Below are positions 1 through 10,445 of a DNA stretch of 64,000 nt, piece after piece. Source of the DNA: Conus ventricosus (lineage: Eukaryota > Mollusca > Gastropoda > Neogastropoda > Conidae); assembly GCA_018398815.1 (NCBI GenBank), contig CM031601.1, positions 36,877,113 through 36,941,112 of the forward strand, written 5' to 3'. How positions within the stretch are numbered: position 1 is the stretch's first letter; each line of letters starts with the position of its first letter. The notes under the pieces were generated by a model. The model worked only from the letters and a program-made list of their open reading frames with translations, was not told the origin of the DNA and made no database searches. The translations under genes and the position numbers were made by a program.

Positions 1-1930
1 TGGTCTCGGAGGAACCTGTTTAGGGTGAGAGGTCCAGAACAGCCCTCCAACCCCCGGAAACTTTGGGGACCACAAAGATTCAGCCATAAAATCCTGGAGA
101 GAGGGAAGGGCGTAAGGGGGACCTTTTGTGAAACCCATGGAAGGCAAAACCCACACGGCCCACTGGATTGAGGGAAGCCATTCCCAAGCACCATGGCCAG
201 GACAGACTGGCCATGGGTCGCCTGTGGGAGGTGATGGCTCCAGGTTGGAGGTTAGTCATTGGAGATGAACCAGCTGTGAAGAGGCAGGTTTTTGGCTTTG
301 AGGTTGGGAACCTGATCGGCCTTTGGCCAGTTGGCTAGCCTTAGACCCCTGGTGTCCAAGGATCTGCAGGTCTTGGCCGGTGGAGTGCCCTGGGAAGAGG
401 AAGCCGGAGCAGGGTGCTTTCCTGTGGGGTGAGAGGGACCCGAGTGAAGGGCAAAGCCCCTCCTAATTTCAGCCTGGCTCTTGATGGTCGCCGCCTGTGC
501 ATGGTTCCCAAAGAGGTAACCAGTCTTAACCAGCAAGACTCTAAGAGAGGCTCAGGAGGAGGAAGAGCGTCCGACCGAAGATGCCAGGAGCACGGCATCC
601 CGCCTTGCCAGAACTGAGTTAAGTTGCAGCCTGGCAAAAGCACCCGCTGAATATTTGAGCCCTTCCGCCATGGACTGGATAAAGGCCACGATGGCGGATG
701 GGTCAGCAGACTGGCGGAGAGTGAAGGACTCACAATCTGGGTCATTAAGGGCGGATACCAGACCTCCCAAGGAGTCTATCACCAAAACCGCCTCCAGACG
801 CCTCTAGCAATTTCTTCCCAATCTGTGAGGCAGCGCTCTGAGAGAGCGACCTGCTGGTGCTGAGACCCGAGGCCCAAAAGGAGAGGTCCTCTTGGGAAAG
901 GGCAAGGTGGGAATTTGGGATAGAGTCATGGGCCATGAAGGCCTTACATGCAAATGGGAGCTTCTCTGGCTTCAGAAACTTCCCATACACTAAGGCCCCA
1001 AGAAAATCAAGAATAGAACCAGGCGGAATGTCCTGTGCCTCTGAGACCCTAACCCTGTTTTGTGCCCTCCTCACAGAGTCGGCTACCATGCCCGGCTCCT
1101 TTAAGAGAGAGGTGGGAGGGGCGAAGAGAGCTAGTGCACCCAAAGCGGGCTTGGCTGCTGAAGGACAGGGAGCCCGGGTGTCTTGGGAGGTGGACATGGC
1201 CCTGGCTTGTATGAAGCCAGCACGGCCACAAAGTCACTGAAGGAGAAGGAAGAGGGTATTGGCTCCTCATCCTCTGACTCCGAGTATGCCTGCTCAGAGG
1301 AGGTGACCAACCAAGGTGTGGACGAATGTGGGGGTAAACTGGACGGTCCTGGGTGGTCTGGTGGTCTGGGGTTAACTTGGCCAGCAGGGGAACTGTCTGT
1401 CTTGACCCAGCCCCAAGAAGGGGAGCCGATTAGTACACCCGGGCCAAAGTGTACTCCCTGTCTAGGAGAGGTCCGAGCCAAAGTGATGTGTTGAGAGCGC
1501 TGGCCCTCTCAATCACCAGGATCTCATTCCCCTCCGACACAGGTCGCACCGCACGGCAAACGCGGCGGATCTTAAGGAGACCACAGAGAGAAAAGGAGTG
1601 TGGAAAAGAAGACTTGAAGGGGAGACGAAGATAGAAAAGGGCCAAACAAGAAAGGCAGAAAACAAGAAAAGGAGAAAGGCAGGTTACTCTTAGTCAGGAT
1701 CCTCACCCTTAGCCTATCTGACATGGAAGCCCTACCAGGGGCATCAACTCCTTACCACGTTACGCTTAGGCCAGACAGCATCTTGGCTTTTCGGACCTAG
1801 AAGCAGTTTGAAAAAAACCAGCCTATCTCCAAGTATTGATGCCCCCGCCAGCAAAGCCTAAGGGATCACTGGACCGCGCAAGCCCTCTGACCACGACAAG
1901 GTCGCAACCCCCGGAGGGAAGGTACAGAAT
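1..1930 (-). mobile_element. DIRS-type retrotransposon, 5' part (gag and start of RT)
   Basis: A minus-strand element enters from its 5' end at about 1930 and runs off the left edge. Bases 1-60 translate in reverse to SGGWRAVLDLSP then NRFLRD, the typical start of a DIRS reverse transcriptase, preceded by FVVPKV. One base is missing in a C run near position 17. Upstream lies a gag-like region (340-1481). The 5' end carries CCCTCCGG...GGTCAGAGGG, an inverted pair that recurs at the other copy's end (54985). About 560 bp (1365-1925) is nearly identical to 54405-54985. Confidence 0.8.
340..1481 (-). pseudogene. DIRS-like gag, frameshifted
   Basis: Three overlapping reverse frames join into one gag-like protein. 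The N-terminus (from MARTSPRQGV, 1481) passes through an acidic SESEDEEP stretch and FSFSDFVAVLAS. A middle part (1197-745) contains PPGSILDFLG and ALSQEDLSFW. A C-terminal part (785-552 and beyond) contains SAGAFARLQLNSVLARRDAV. The ARRDA-L motif and the place just upstream of a DIRS RT suggest a capsid-type gag, but I cannot confirm the family by search. At least two frameshifts separate the parts, so the copy is dead. Confidence 0.55.
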
Positions 1931-2226
1931 CAGAATCTTCAGTACTGGTTTCCTCAAACAAGGAGGAAGTCTTGTCTTTTGAGAGACAGGGCAGCAGAAT
2001 CAAAATAGGACTCAGAAAGGGTACTAGCAATAACACACCAAATTTGATTGTTTACAGCTCTCGCGAGAGTGAACTCAGAAGGAGAAGAAAAGATATCATC
2101 ATCAAAACATTCATCAATATCTTCATCAGAATGTTCAAAATCCTCTCACTCATCCATGCAATTGGACCAAGTGCAACCTGTCCTCCCTGCTCACACTCTC
2201 TGGGGATCACCCAATCGAACCAGTAA

Positions 2227-2227
2227 G

Positions 2228-2260
<33 letters not shown>
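2227..2260. repeat. Poly-C tract
   Basis: About 34 consecutive C on the plus strand (poly-G in HERC2 transcript sense). The length in an assembly is unreliable. Open frames across it (Pro or Gly runs) are artefacts. Confidence 0.95.
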
Positions 2261-2261
<1 letters not shown>

Positions 2262-2539
2262 GAGCTGTGCGGTCAGACCGCGCTCCAAACCAGCGCCACT
2301 CGCATGGGTCCTCTTTCTCTGAGGCCGGCATCAAGAAAATGACCACATCTGCTCTTCCAAAACTGCTTGCCCGGGGGTGTGGATAGAAGAGCGAGCTGGG
2401 GAGACAAGACACTGGCCTGTCTCTGCCATACCCTGCACCATGTCTTAAGCGGCAGAGCAAGGAATGTTGGTCGTCATCCTTGCCAAAACAGGCTGACCGT
2501 TGTGAGAACACTAAGTGCCATGCAGAAGTCGGCAAACAC

Positions 2540-2690
2540 TTGCATAAGTTGCATGGAACCCATAGAGAGCTGCCAGGGCAGAAGACACAGGTTCCATGCT
2601 GGTCAAGTGAAGAAACCACTTGTCAACAGGAATGGCAGACTCTGATGACTGGGGGAGAGGAAACGCTGGTCTCCAGCAAGTTTGGGTGGG
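2540..2690. repeat. Dispersed repeat, pair with 44690-44810
   Basis: Shares AGAAGACACAGGTTCCATGC against AGAAGACACTGGTTCCCAGC, then CACTTGTCAACAGGAAT against CACTCGTCGACAGGAAT and GACTGGGGGAGAGGAAACGC against AACTGGGGGAGAAGAAACGC. It is an interspersed element of unknown class; no coding capacity is seen. The bases from 2261 to 2540 and 2690 to 2820 hold nothing I recognise. Confidence 0.7.
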
Positions 2691-2822
2691 AAGTGAACAT
2701 GCGACATGAGCATGTCCACACAAACTCAGTCACAGACTACTAAGTACATGGTGAAATAAATGCATAATACATTCTGAAGTACATTATTATGGAGGAAACA
2801 CTTGCTTTTTTCTTTTTTTTTT

Positions 2823-2925
2823 AAATCAAGAACTGCTCCCTTTCTCTAACAATAATACTTTTGTTCTTTTTTTAAAATCAAGAACTGCTCCCTTTCTCTA
2901 ACAATAACAACAAACTAATGGTTAA
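2823..2925. repeat. 52-bp duplication next to HERC2 exon h donor
   Basis: AAATCAAGAACTGCTCCC followed by TTTCTCTAACAATAA occurs at 2823 and 2875, preceded by T-rich runs. The second copy ends ~10 bases before the donor at 2931. Unlike the arrays at exons a, e and h it does not include the splice site. Confidence 0.9.
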
Positions 2926-2931
2926 TTTTAC

Positions 2932-3085
2932 CTGCTATCCTGACTGTGCCCGAGATGGAGGTGTCATCAGTGTAAGGATGGGGGGACTCCTGGGTCACAG
3001 GGGAGGAGGTGGAACGGGCGTACTCACTGTCACTGGCCACATCTTCCAGCTCCGTGACACAAAGCTCTAGCAGCATCTCTGAGAC
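2932..3085 (-). CDS. HERC2: HERC2 exon h: LLELCVTELED block, acceptor seeds minisatellite
   Basis: Acceptor CTTCTTTAG; donor ATAGCAG followed by GTAAAATT. It reads VSEMLLELCVTELEDVASDS, then ESPHPYTDDTSISGTVRIAG, nearly identical to the HERC2 stretch before the conserved beta-sandwich-like region (GTVKIPGAEGLRVEFD in vertebrates). Phase is 0 in and 1 out. The first ~28 exon bases together with the preceding acceptor are repeated, diverged, as a tandem array through the upstream intron to about 6475. The following exons lie beyond the left edge. Confidence 0.94.
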
Positions 3086-3385
3086 CTAAAGAAGAAGGGT
3101 TAGGGTATTACACACAACTCAAACTGCATTTCTAAGACCTAATGAAGCAAGGTTAGGGGTATTATGCACAGTTCCAGCAGCATCTTTGCCACTCAGTGGT
3201 CTTTTGCAACTCCAGCAGCATCCCTGAAACCTATAGAGGTAGGGTCAGGGTATTACAAATAGCTCAGCAGCATTTCTGAGACATAGTAAGGTTGATCAGC
3301 AGTATCACAGACAGCTCCAATAGCATCTCTGAGACTTACAGAGGCAGGGTCAAAAATACTACAGTTCCAGCAGCAATTAAAAAAA
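3086..3385 (-). repeat. ~54-bp minisatellite seeded by HERC2 exon h acceptor, segment 1
   Basis: About six diverged units follow immediately upstream of exon h. In transcript sense each resembles TAATACCCTGACCCT, then CCTCTATAG (acceptor-like), then GTCTCAGAGATGCTGCTGG, which is the start of exon h. The unit therefore carries branch-point-like CTGAC, a pyrimidine tract, the AG and nearly 30 exon bases. The array is broken at 3386 by a CR1/L2-like retrotransposon and resumes at 4745. Confidence 0.9.
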
Positions 3386-4744
3386 AAAATGTATGGGTTT
3401 TATATGGCGCAATTCTTGGGATCAACTCATTGCGCTCACACACACACTCAAACACTCGCACTGACATATGTTCCCACACACACACGCACACCCACCAACA
3501 CAGGCGCACTTATCAAGTTCATCGGTTCAAGCGTAAATAATACAGCTTTGCATGCAGTACATAAAAAGTCAGGTTAGAATAATAGACACAGCATTTAGAT
3601 ATTATGGTTGAAGAAGACTTTCCTAAAGAAGTATGTTTTTAACTCTGACTTGAATTTAGATAATGTGGGCAGGTCACGTAAGCTGTCAGGAAGAGAATTC
3701 CAAAGAGTGGGCGCACTAAAGCTATATGCTATCTCACCGACTGTCTTTAACGAGCGCCTAGGAATTTTCAGAAGTTTTTGAGAAGATGAGAAGATGAGCG
3801 AAAAGACCGAGAAGTTTGATAGGTGGACAGAGAAGCAGAAAGATACTGTGGGAGTGTCCCATCATTTGAACTGCCATCGATATTTGATGGGAAGCCAGTG
3901 GAGTTCATGTAACAAAGGTGTAATATGCTCATTTTTATGCTTTTTGAGAACAAGCCGAGCTGCACTGTTTTGCACTCTTTGTAATCGTGCAAGCTGTTCT
4001 GAAGGAAGTCCTGCTAACACAGAGTTAGAGTAGTCTAGTCGGGACATTACCATGGCGGTGATGAGTCCGATTGTTGCCTGTGTTGAGAGGTAAGACCAGA
4101 TAAAAGCAATACATCGAAATTCCAGGAAGCATGCACAACAAACATTAGATATTTGGTTCTGCATAGACAGGGTTTGATCAGTGCTGACACCTAAATATTT
4201 CACCGACTCTTTGAAAGGTAAAACAACACTATCAATTTCTGCCGACTCAGCCACAACCATCTTGACATGAGAGGAGGTACCAACAGCCATGATCTTGGTT
4301 TTGTCACTATTCAGCATGAGTTTGTTGCTGGTCATCCAGACTTTTACATCCCTAAAACATGCGGTAATATCTGATTGAGCACCTTGAAAATTGCTGGTAG
4401 TTGCGCTCTTAGAGAGTTCAGTGTCAACTGCAAATTTGTGGAAGTCACAGCCATGGGCAGAAATAACGTCAGATAAGGGCTGAGAATAAAGGGTAAAAAG
4501 AACAGGTCCAAGGACAGAGCCCTGGGGAACACCATATAGAAGAGGAGAAGGGGATGATTTAGCACCATTAATGATTACCATCTGTGTCCTGTCAGAAAGG
4601 TATGATGTGAACCATTTGAGAACCATATTGTCAAATCCAAAAGTAACCTTAAGTCTCTTGAGTAGGATAGAGTGGTCAAGAGTATCAAAAGCAGCACTGA
4701 GGTATAAGGGAGACCAGTTTATCATCTGATTTACAAAGCAGGCA
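3386..4744 (-). mobile_element. CR1/L2-like non-LTR retrotransposon, 5'-truncated and dead
   Basis: The reverse translation from 4725 gives an RT domain: LSAAFDTLDHSILLKRL, GVPQGSVLGPVLFTLYS, then FAVDTEL where the catalytic YADD is expected, and the thumb/C-terminal HELHWLPIKYR motif of CR1/L2-group elements. The catalytic box is degraded (FAVD) and there is no endonuclease, so the copy is inactive. The region 3400-3860 is its 3' untranslated part with a GGCGCAATTC / TTGCGCTC pair. It inserted into the exon-h acceptor minisatellite. Confidence 0.85.
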
Positions 4745-5174
4745 GTCTAAGACACTCAGAACTGCAGTCTCTGACACAGAGAGGCTGCAATACACAGAGA
4801 GGCTAGGTCTGATGTATCCACACAGGTCCAGCAGCATGTTTGAGACCCAAACAGGCAGGGTCAGATGCATTACATACAGATCCAGCAAGTCTACTTCAGA
4901 AGCAGGATCAGAGGTATCACTCACAGCTCCAGCAGCACCTCTAAAACCTATAAAGGCAGGGTCAGGGATATTACACACAGCTCCTGCTGCATTTCTGGGG
5001 TCTATAGAGTCAGAGTTTGAGGTATTATACAAGCTCCAGTAGCATCTCTGACATCTACACCGGCAGAATCTGGGTATTACACTCAGCACCCAGCAGCAAT
5101 AGGATGATGTAGGATCAGAGGTATAAAACACAGCTCTGACAGCATCACTGACAGGATTAGGGGTATTACTCACC
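4745..5174 (-). repeat. ~54-bp splice-acceptor minisatellite, segment 2
   Basis: This continues the exon-h acceptor array, with eight or so units recognisable on the plus strand by the recurring CTCCAGCAGCATCTCTGA, then GGCAGGGTCAGGGTATTACA. It lies between the CR1/L2-like insertion (3386-4744) and an I-type fragment (5175-6128), both of which inserted into a pre-existing array. Confidence 0.88.
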
Positions 5175-6128
5175 CTATATTGCTTATAGCCCAGCTGACT
5201 GCAAAGGGTCATATCAGGGCTGTCATCGCATTGAAATCAGCTCAAGCTTTAAGGAGAATAAAATTATAAAAAAAACAAAAAACATCTCATTCACACAACC
5301 CTTTAAACTGAAATACACCTAAAAACACACTGGAAATTTTGTTTAAAATCCTCCTTCTATCTAATCTTAGATCAGATGAAAAATGTTAATCTCTTTCAGA
5401 AATTCAAAGATCACATCAGGTGGGACATCTCTGAACAAGGTTTTCACAGAGTCTGCAGTAAAATGTATATATGTCTCACATCATGCAAGTCCCAACACTC
5501 TAAATGAATATGTTTTACAGTGGGTTTTTCACCTTTTAAAAGATAAGAATGAATGTAAAAGGAGTGGCCTGTATGCAAACGGTGTAAGACTGTTTCTTCT
5601 TTAAGGCCGTCTCGGGAACATGGTAAAAACTCTTTCAGGTTTGGATGGATTTTAAATAGTTTGTTATCTGTCTGCAAGTTCCATTTCTCTCGCCAGAGGT
5701 CTTTGGCGTAAGCCTGGGTTTTGTGTTTCAGTCAGTGTGAGGGAGAGGCAATCTGCTAAATTCTTTCTTTGTGGCACTCTTGGCAAGTTGATCAACCAAC
5801 TCATTGACTCGAATGCCCACATAGCTGGGAACCCAAGCAAAAACTATGTTGTATTCATCTGATTTCAGGGAGGTGTACAATTTGAACGATTTCAGCAGTT
5901 GAGGGTGCTTAAGGTTATGGGTGGCAATGGTCTCTAAAGCAGAAAGGGAGTCTGACAAAATGAGGAATTCTTTATGTTTGCCTTTAGAGACCATTTCAAG
6001 AACCAGGACCAAGGCTGTCAACTCAGCAGTGTAGATGGAGCTGTCAGTGGGAATGTGTTTAGATCATCTCTGAGAAGGACCTGTTGCACAATACACACCA
6101 GAGACAACCTCCTCCTCAGACTTTGTAT
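5175..6128 (-). mobile_element. I-type non-LTR retrotransposon, diverged 3' fragment
   Basis: Starts with the family's 3' end (TTGCTTATAGCCCAGC on the plus strand) and extends into the RNase H domain: reverse translation of 6021-5728 shows FLILSDSLSALETI and NIVFAWVPSYVGIRVNELVD. The usual WVPGHVGI has become WVPSYVGI, so the key His is gone. It is older and more diverged than the copies at 23764, 39095 and 48877. It splits the exon-h acceptor minisatellite. Confidence 0.85.
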
Positions 6129-6475
6129 TACACACAGCTCCAGCAGTAACTGCATTCCCTTCAAAGGTAAGGTCAAGCATATTACACATATCCTGAGCAG
6201 CATCTGCCTTTTCTACAAGGAGAGGATCAGGGACATTACACACATCTCCAGGACCTATATAGAGAAAGGGTCAGGGATATTACATACAGCTCCAGAAGCA
6301 TCTTTGATGCCCACAGAGACAGGATTATGGTATTACACATGGGCTCAAGCAAGATCTCTGATATCTACAGGGATATGATCAGAGGTATTACACGCAGCAT
6401 CTCTGATACCTACTGATGTAGCATCTGGGATATTACACATAGCTCACAGACTAAGGAGGTTACACAGACCCATCA
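6129..6475 (-). repeat. ~54-bp splice-acceptor minisatellite, segment 3
   Basis: About seven more diverged units of the exon-h acceptor array, for example ATTACACACAGCTCCAGCAG and GAGGATCAGGGACATTACAC on the plus strand. A last isolated half-unit (GGATCAGAGATATTACACAC) appears at 8538-8558, so the original array may have reached that far before the TG-rich tract grew. Confidence 0.85.
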
Positions 6476-7009
6476 GTAAAGACAAATCGTGATGATTTTG
6501 ACAGAGTAGTGTCCCTTAGACTTGGGTGGTCAAACAGCATGGCTACAAAAATAATGAATGGCGGACATCACTGTGCAGCAATAAACTGCACGCATTCGAC
6601 ATGGAAAAAAGACTGTAGACAAAAATCTTTTTACAGATTTCCGAAAGACTAAGCAAGGTATAGTTATGTTCAACATGGGAATTAGTAGATTTATACATGC
6701 ATGGACCATGTCTGTTTCTTAGCAAATGAAAGTTTCGTTAAAGACTACCTTTTCTGATTTAGATCTGAACATATGAAATAAGCTTTTGTGTACGCACAGT
6801 AACACAAATGCAAAAATGCTTAAGTGTGCACACACAAAATTACATGTGTGCATGCATGTATGCACAGGATATGGGTGAGAGGGTGGGTGGATGGGTGAAC
6901 GAATTTGGAAGGAGAAAGAAGCACTATATAGATAGATCTGTTCACAAACAGACTAGGTCTAATGACACCGACATAAACATACGTCTGAGCACATATCAAT
7001 ATATAATGT

Positions 7010-7154
7010 ATGTATGTGCATGCGTATATATGTGTGTGTGTGCATGTGTGTGTGTGTGTGTGCTTGCGCGTTTGTATGTCCGTGTGTTTGTCTGCCCATA
7101 TGTGTGTGTGTGCCTCTGTGTGTGTGTGTGTGTGTGCGTGTCTGCCTCTGTGTG

Positions 7155-7188
<34 letters not shown>

Positions 7189-7210
7189 GGGGGGGGGGGG
7201 TGGGTGGGTG

Positions 7211-7254
<44 letters not shown>

Positions 7255-7366
7255 CTTTTGTGTGTGTGGGGGGGGGGGGGGGAGGGGGGGGGTTGTCTGC
7301 CTCTGTGTGTGTGTGTGTGTGTGTGTATGTGCATGCACACGTTTGTATGTCTGTGTGTTTGTCTGC

Positions 7367-7423
<57 letters not shown>

Positions 7424-7999
7424 TGTGTATGTGTGTGTGTGTGTGTGTGCGTGCATGCGCGCGTACATGCATGCATGCGTGCGTGTGCGCACACGCGTTT
7501 GTACGCCCATGTGTTTGTCTGCACGAATGTGTGTGTGCATGTGTGTGTGTCAGTGTGCGTGCATAATTGTGTGGTGGTTGTTATGCACTCACACACATCA
7601 CATACGCACACACACACAAACTTGTCTAATATCACTTAAAGTGAACAGACGTTAAATTGAAGAACTAAATAACACACACACACACACGCACACACACATT
7701 ATACACGTCTGTGAGTTTGTGCAAGTAGGCCTTCTGCAACATGCACAATGGGAGCAAATTGTCAGCAGGGCAGGTTGTCAGGGGTAAATGTCCAGAAGTG
7801 AATTGTATACGATGGGCGAATTGCCTGGGGTGAACTGTCCTGCTCCAAAACTGTGCTTGCAATTGTGCATACATGTCTGCGCATGCACATATGTGTATGT
7901 GTGGGTGTACCTTTGTGTATTTGTGTACTTGCATGCATATTTGTGTGCACATGTGTAACCGTGTGAATGCATGTGTATGTGCACATGTGTGCGCATATG

Positions 8000-8048
<49 letters not shown>

Positions 8049-8360
8049 ATGAAAGTATGTGTGTGTGTGTGTGCACACTCATGTGTGTATGTATTTGTGT
8101 ATGCATCCGAATGCATGTGTGTGTAACATGCATGCATGCATGCATATGTGTATATGCATGCGTACACATGTGTGTGAACGTTTTTCTTAGTGTGTATGTA
8201 CATGAGCTTCAGTGTGTGTGCGCGCACATGTGTGAATGCATATATGCATGTGGTTAATTGAGTGCAGTTTGTATGTGTGTTCATTTGTGTATGTTCATAT
8301 GTGCGTGCGTGCGTATTTATGTACATGCATGCATGTGTATGAGTTGTATGTGAATGTGTC
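7010..8360. repeat. TG-rich microsatellite region
   Basis: Long (TG)n tracts with G-runs at 7187-7206 and 7268-7293, a CA segment at 7590-7700 and many TGCATGCA interruptions. Many open frames of Cys-Val or His-Thr appear on both strands purely from the dinucleotide repeat. Between 7620 and 7680 an nLTR-like GACGTTAAATTGAAG terminus precedes the CA run. No gene is seen from 6476 to 8360. Confidence 0.95.
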
Positions 8361-9080
8361 TGTGTGTTTTAAACCTAAAATATGTAACTTTGAATGCAAC
8401 AGCAAATACTAAGCCTGAATACTTTGACCACCCAGAGCAAAGGGAAGTAATCGAAATTCTGGCTTGTAAAGGGAAAGAAGGCAGTGAACTAGCTGTATAT
8501 ACTTAATCTGTGCATAGCTCAAAAAGTATCTCCAATAGGATCAGAGATATTACACACAGCCCTAGATACAGACTGTCAGGTCCCATGCCAGCCATGAGCA
8601 CAGATACATAACCATAGGCATGTCACCGGTGAACCTTTTAGTTAGATCTAGAATTACATAAGTATTTTGTCTTTTTTTTTTCCGTTATGATCAGTATAGA
8701 GAAAGAAATACTCTTAGAGCTATTTAGATCTAGTTGGTGTGTACTGTGGAGTCTAGGCTTTTAGACTGGCCAATCTATAATTTGAACCTAATGCTGAATC
8801 TGTAATCTAGATCTAGTTTTATTAATTGTAGTCTTGTAAAATTAGTACTCATGCCTGTGTTTGTGTATGATACAGTGAGATATGAGCTTGAACTGTATCT
8901 GTGTGATTATGAATAGGTGAAATGTGTGTGTTGTTGAATCTGTGTGAGTGTGGAAGAATCACCCAAACAAAAAGGAGATCATCATGTTCATTTTCTCCAG
9001 AGGGGGGTCTTAAGAATTGGCTAGCCTGACATTGGGGTAAAAAAAACGGTCAGTTGGAGTTTTGGCAGTGAAGAGTTAGA
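8361..9080. other. Intron, nothing recognised
   Basis: AT-rich intronic sequence with a half-unit of the exon-h acceptor repeat at 8538-8558. No coding signal or transposon was identified. Confidence 0.5.
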
Positions 9081-9420
9081 AAGTTTTCTCCTTTGCTGTG
9101 GATTTAAGTGTGATTCGGTCACAAAGTTTGAAATTAGCCGTGTGTGGCAACTTGCCCGTGCTGATTTACTGTCCGTGTTTCCGTGTGATTACAGAATAAT
9201 CAGGAGAAGGTGCCTGAAATCTCTGTGAAATGATGTGATAGTTTGTGCAAAAGTTTCTCCTTTGTTGTGGATTTAAGTGCGATTCGGTCACAAAGCTTGA
9301 AATTAGCCGTGTGTGGCAAATTGCCTGTGCTGATCTACTGTCCATGTTTCCGTGTGATTGCAGAATAATCGGGAGAAGGTGCCTGAAATTTCTGTGAAGT
9401 GATGTGATAGTTTGTGCAAA
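9081..9420. repeat. ~169-bp tandem duplication
   Basis: Two copies, for example TCTCCTTTGCTGTGGATTT (9087) and TCTCCTTTGTTGTGGATTT (9256), each followed by GATTCGGTCACAAAG and ending GATGTGATAGTTTGTGCAAA. About 93% alike by eye. It lies downstream of the hAT-like exon on the minus strand and may be part of that element. Confidence 0.9.
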
Positions 9421-9839
9421 AATTTGTATGTAATGTGATGTCAGATTGAGCAGCTTTTGCCAGTCAACTGTGTTTATCCTTCAATGTCCAGCAAACCAGA
9501 TAGGGTTTCAGTGTAGTGATTGGATATCATCACATCTAGATTTTCTGGTGTGCTCGTCTTGATGAATGGTTTCCTGTTGAGTTATTTATTTATTTATTCA
9601 TTTATTTTTGCTTGTTCTTCTTCTGGAAGAAACAAGTCTTCGGAGGGGTGACAGCTGCGGAGAGGGCATCGAAGAAGCGGGAAGGGCGTTGGAGGTGCAG
9701 TGGAATTATTCATAGTGTGCGCAACGTCGTGTGTAAGGGCTGTTGAGCTCATGTGTGTATAAGAGCCGAGTGATGGCTATATGTGCGCTCTAAATACTGG
9801 GTTGATCTGTGCATACACACGGCCCACAGCCACTAACCT

Positions 9840-10445
9840 TTAGTTGGATGAAGCAACGACTATGGGGTAGTTTTTCTCTCCTCCCTCTTGACTGCCGTCT
9901 GTGCCTATCACAAATGGTCCAGTTTTCATGTGGCTTGCACAGTTTTCCATAGCTTCTTTCGCCAAGCACTTGGTTATTGCTGTTGCTTTCGTACGAGCAC
10001 ACTTGAACTCTTGTGCTGTCTTGCTGTCAGGAAACATTTTTCGGAAGAGTGGACCAGCATGGTCTGATGCCGACAGAGGAAGGTTGTGCTCAACCAAGAA
10101 ACTCACAAAAAAGGTCTCTGCTCTAATCGCTGCATAATCCACAGAACTTCCTCCAGGAACAAAGCCAAAGCTTGATAGCTTCGTGTATGGATTTTCCCCC
10201 GCTTTCTTCTTGTGATTCCACGTGGCGACGTGGTGCTTTATGTCGTTCAGTCCTCCATGGCTCACAGAAAAATCAAGCTCACACAATTTGCACTGTACTT
10301 TAGTGAGGTCGGTAGGGCATCTCAGAATGCATGGGTATTTCTCTGTATACTCCGCACGATATTTCTGGCAGCTATGTCTTGGGCGCTTCACACCACTTTC
10401 TTTTTCTCCCGGAGACGCGCTCTCCGTTCGCTTCTTGGACGCCAT
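9840..10445 (-). pseudogene. hAT-type transposase, N-terminal part with BED-like finger
   Basis: The ORF starts at MASKKRTESASPGEKESG and encodes a basic region, a BED-like zinc finger (CKLCELDFSVSHGGLNDIKH with a second His in WNHKK), then FLVEHNLPLSASDHAG and MFPDSK. It ends with FVIGTDGSQEGGEKNYPIVV, the first catalytic Asp block of hAT transposases. A TAA stop follows ASSN just after this block, where a full transposase would run several hundred residues further. So it is a truncated or internally deleted copy, or a first exon whose donor I cannot place. No terminal inverted repeats were found with confidence. Confidence 0.7.

Noticed and set aside
6808..8326. Cys/Val-rich and His/Thr-rich ORFs up to 271 codons
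   Set aside because: Produced by (TG)n/(CA)n microsatellites in all frames.
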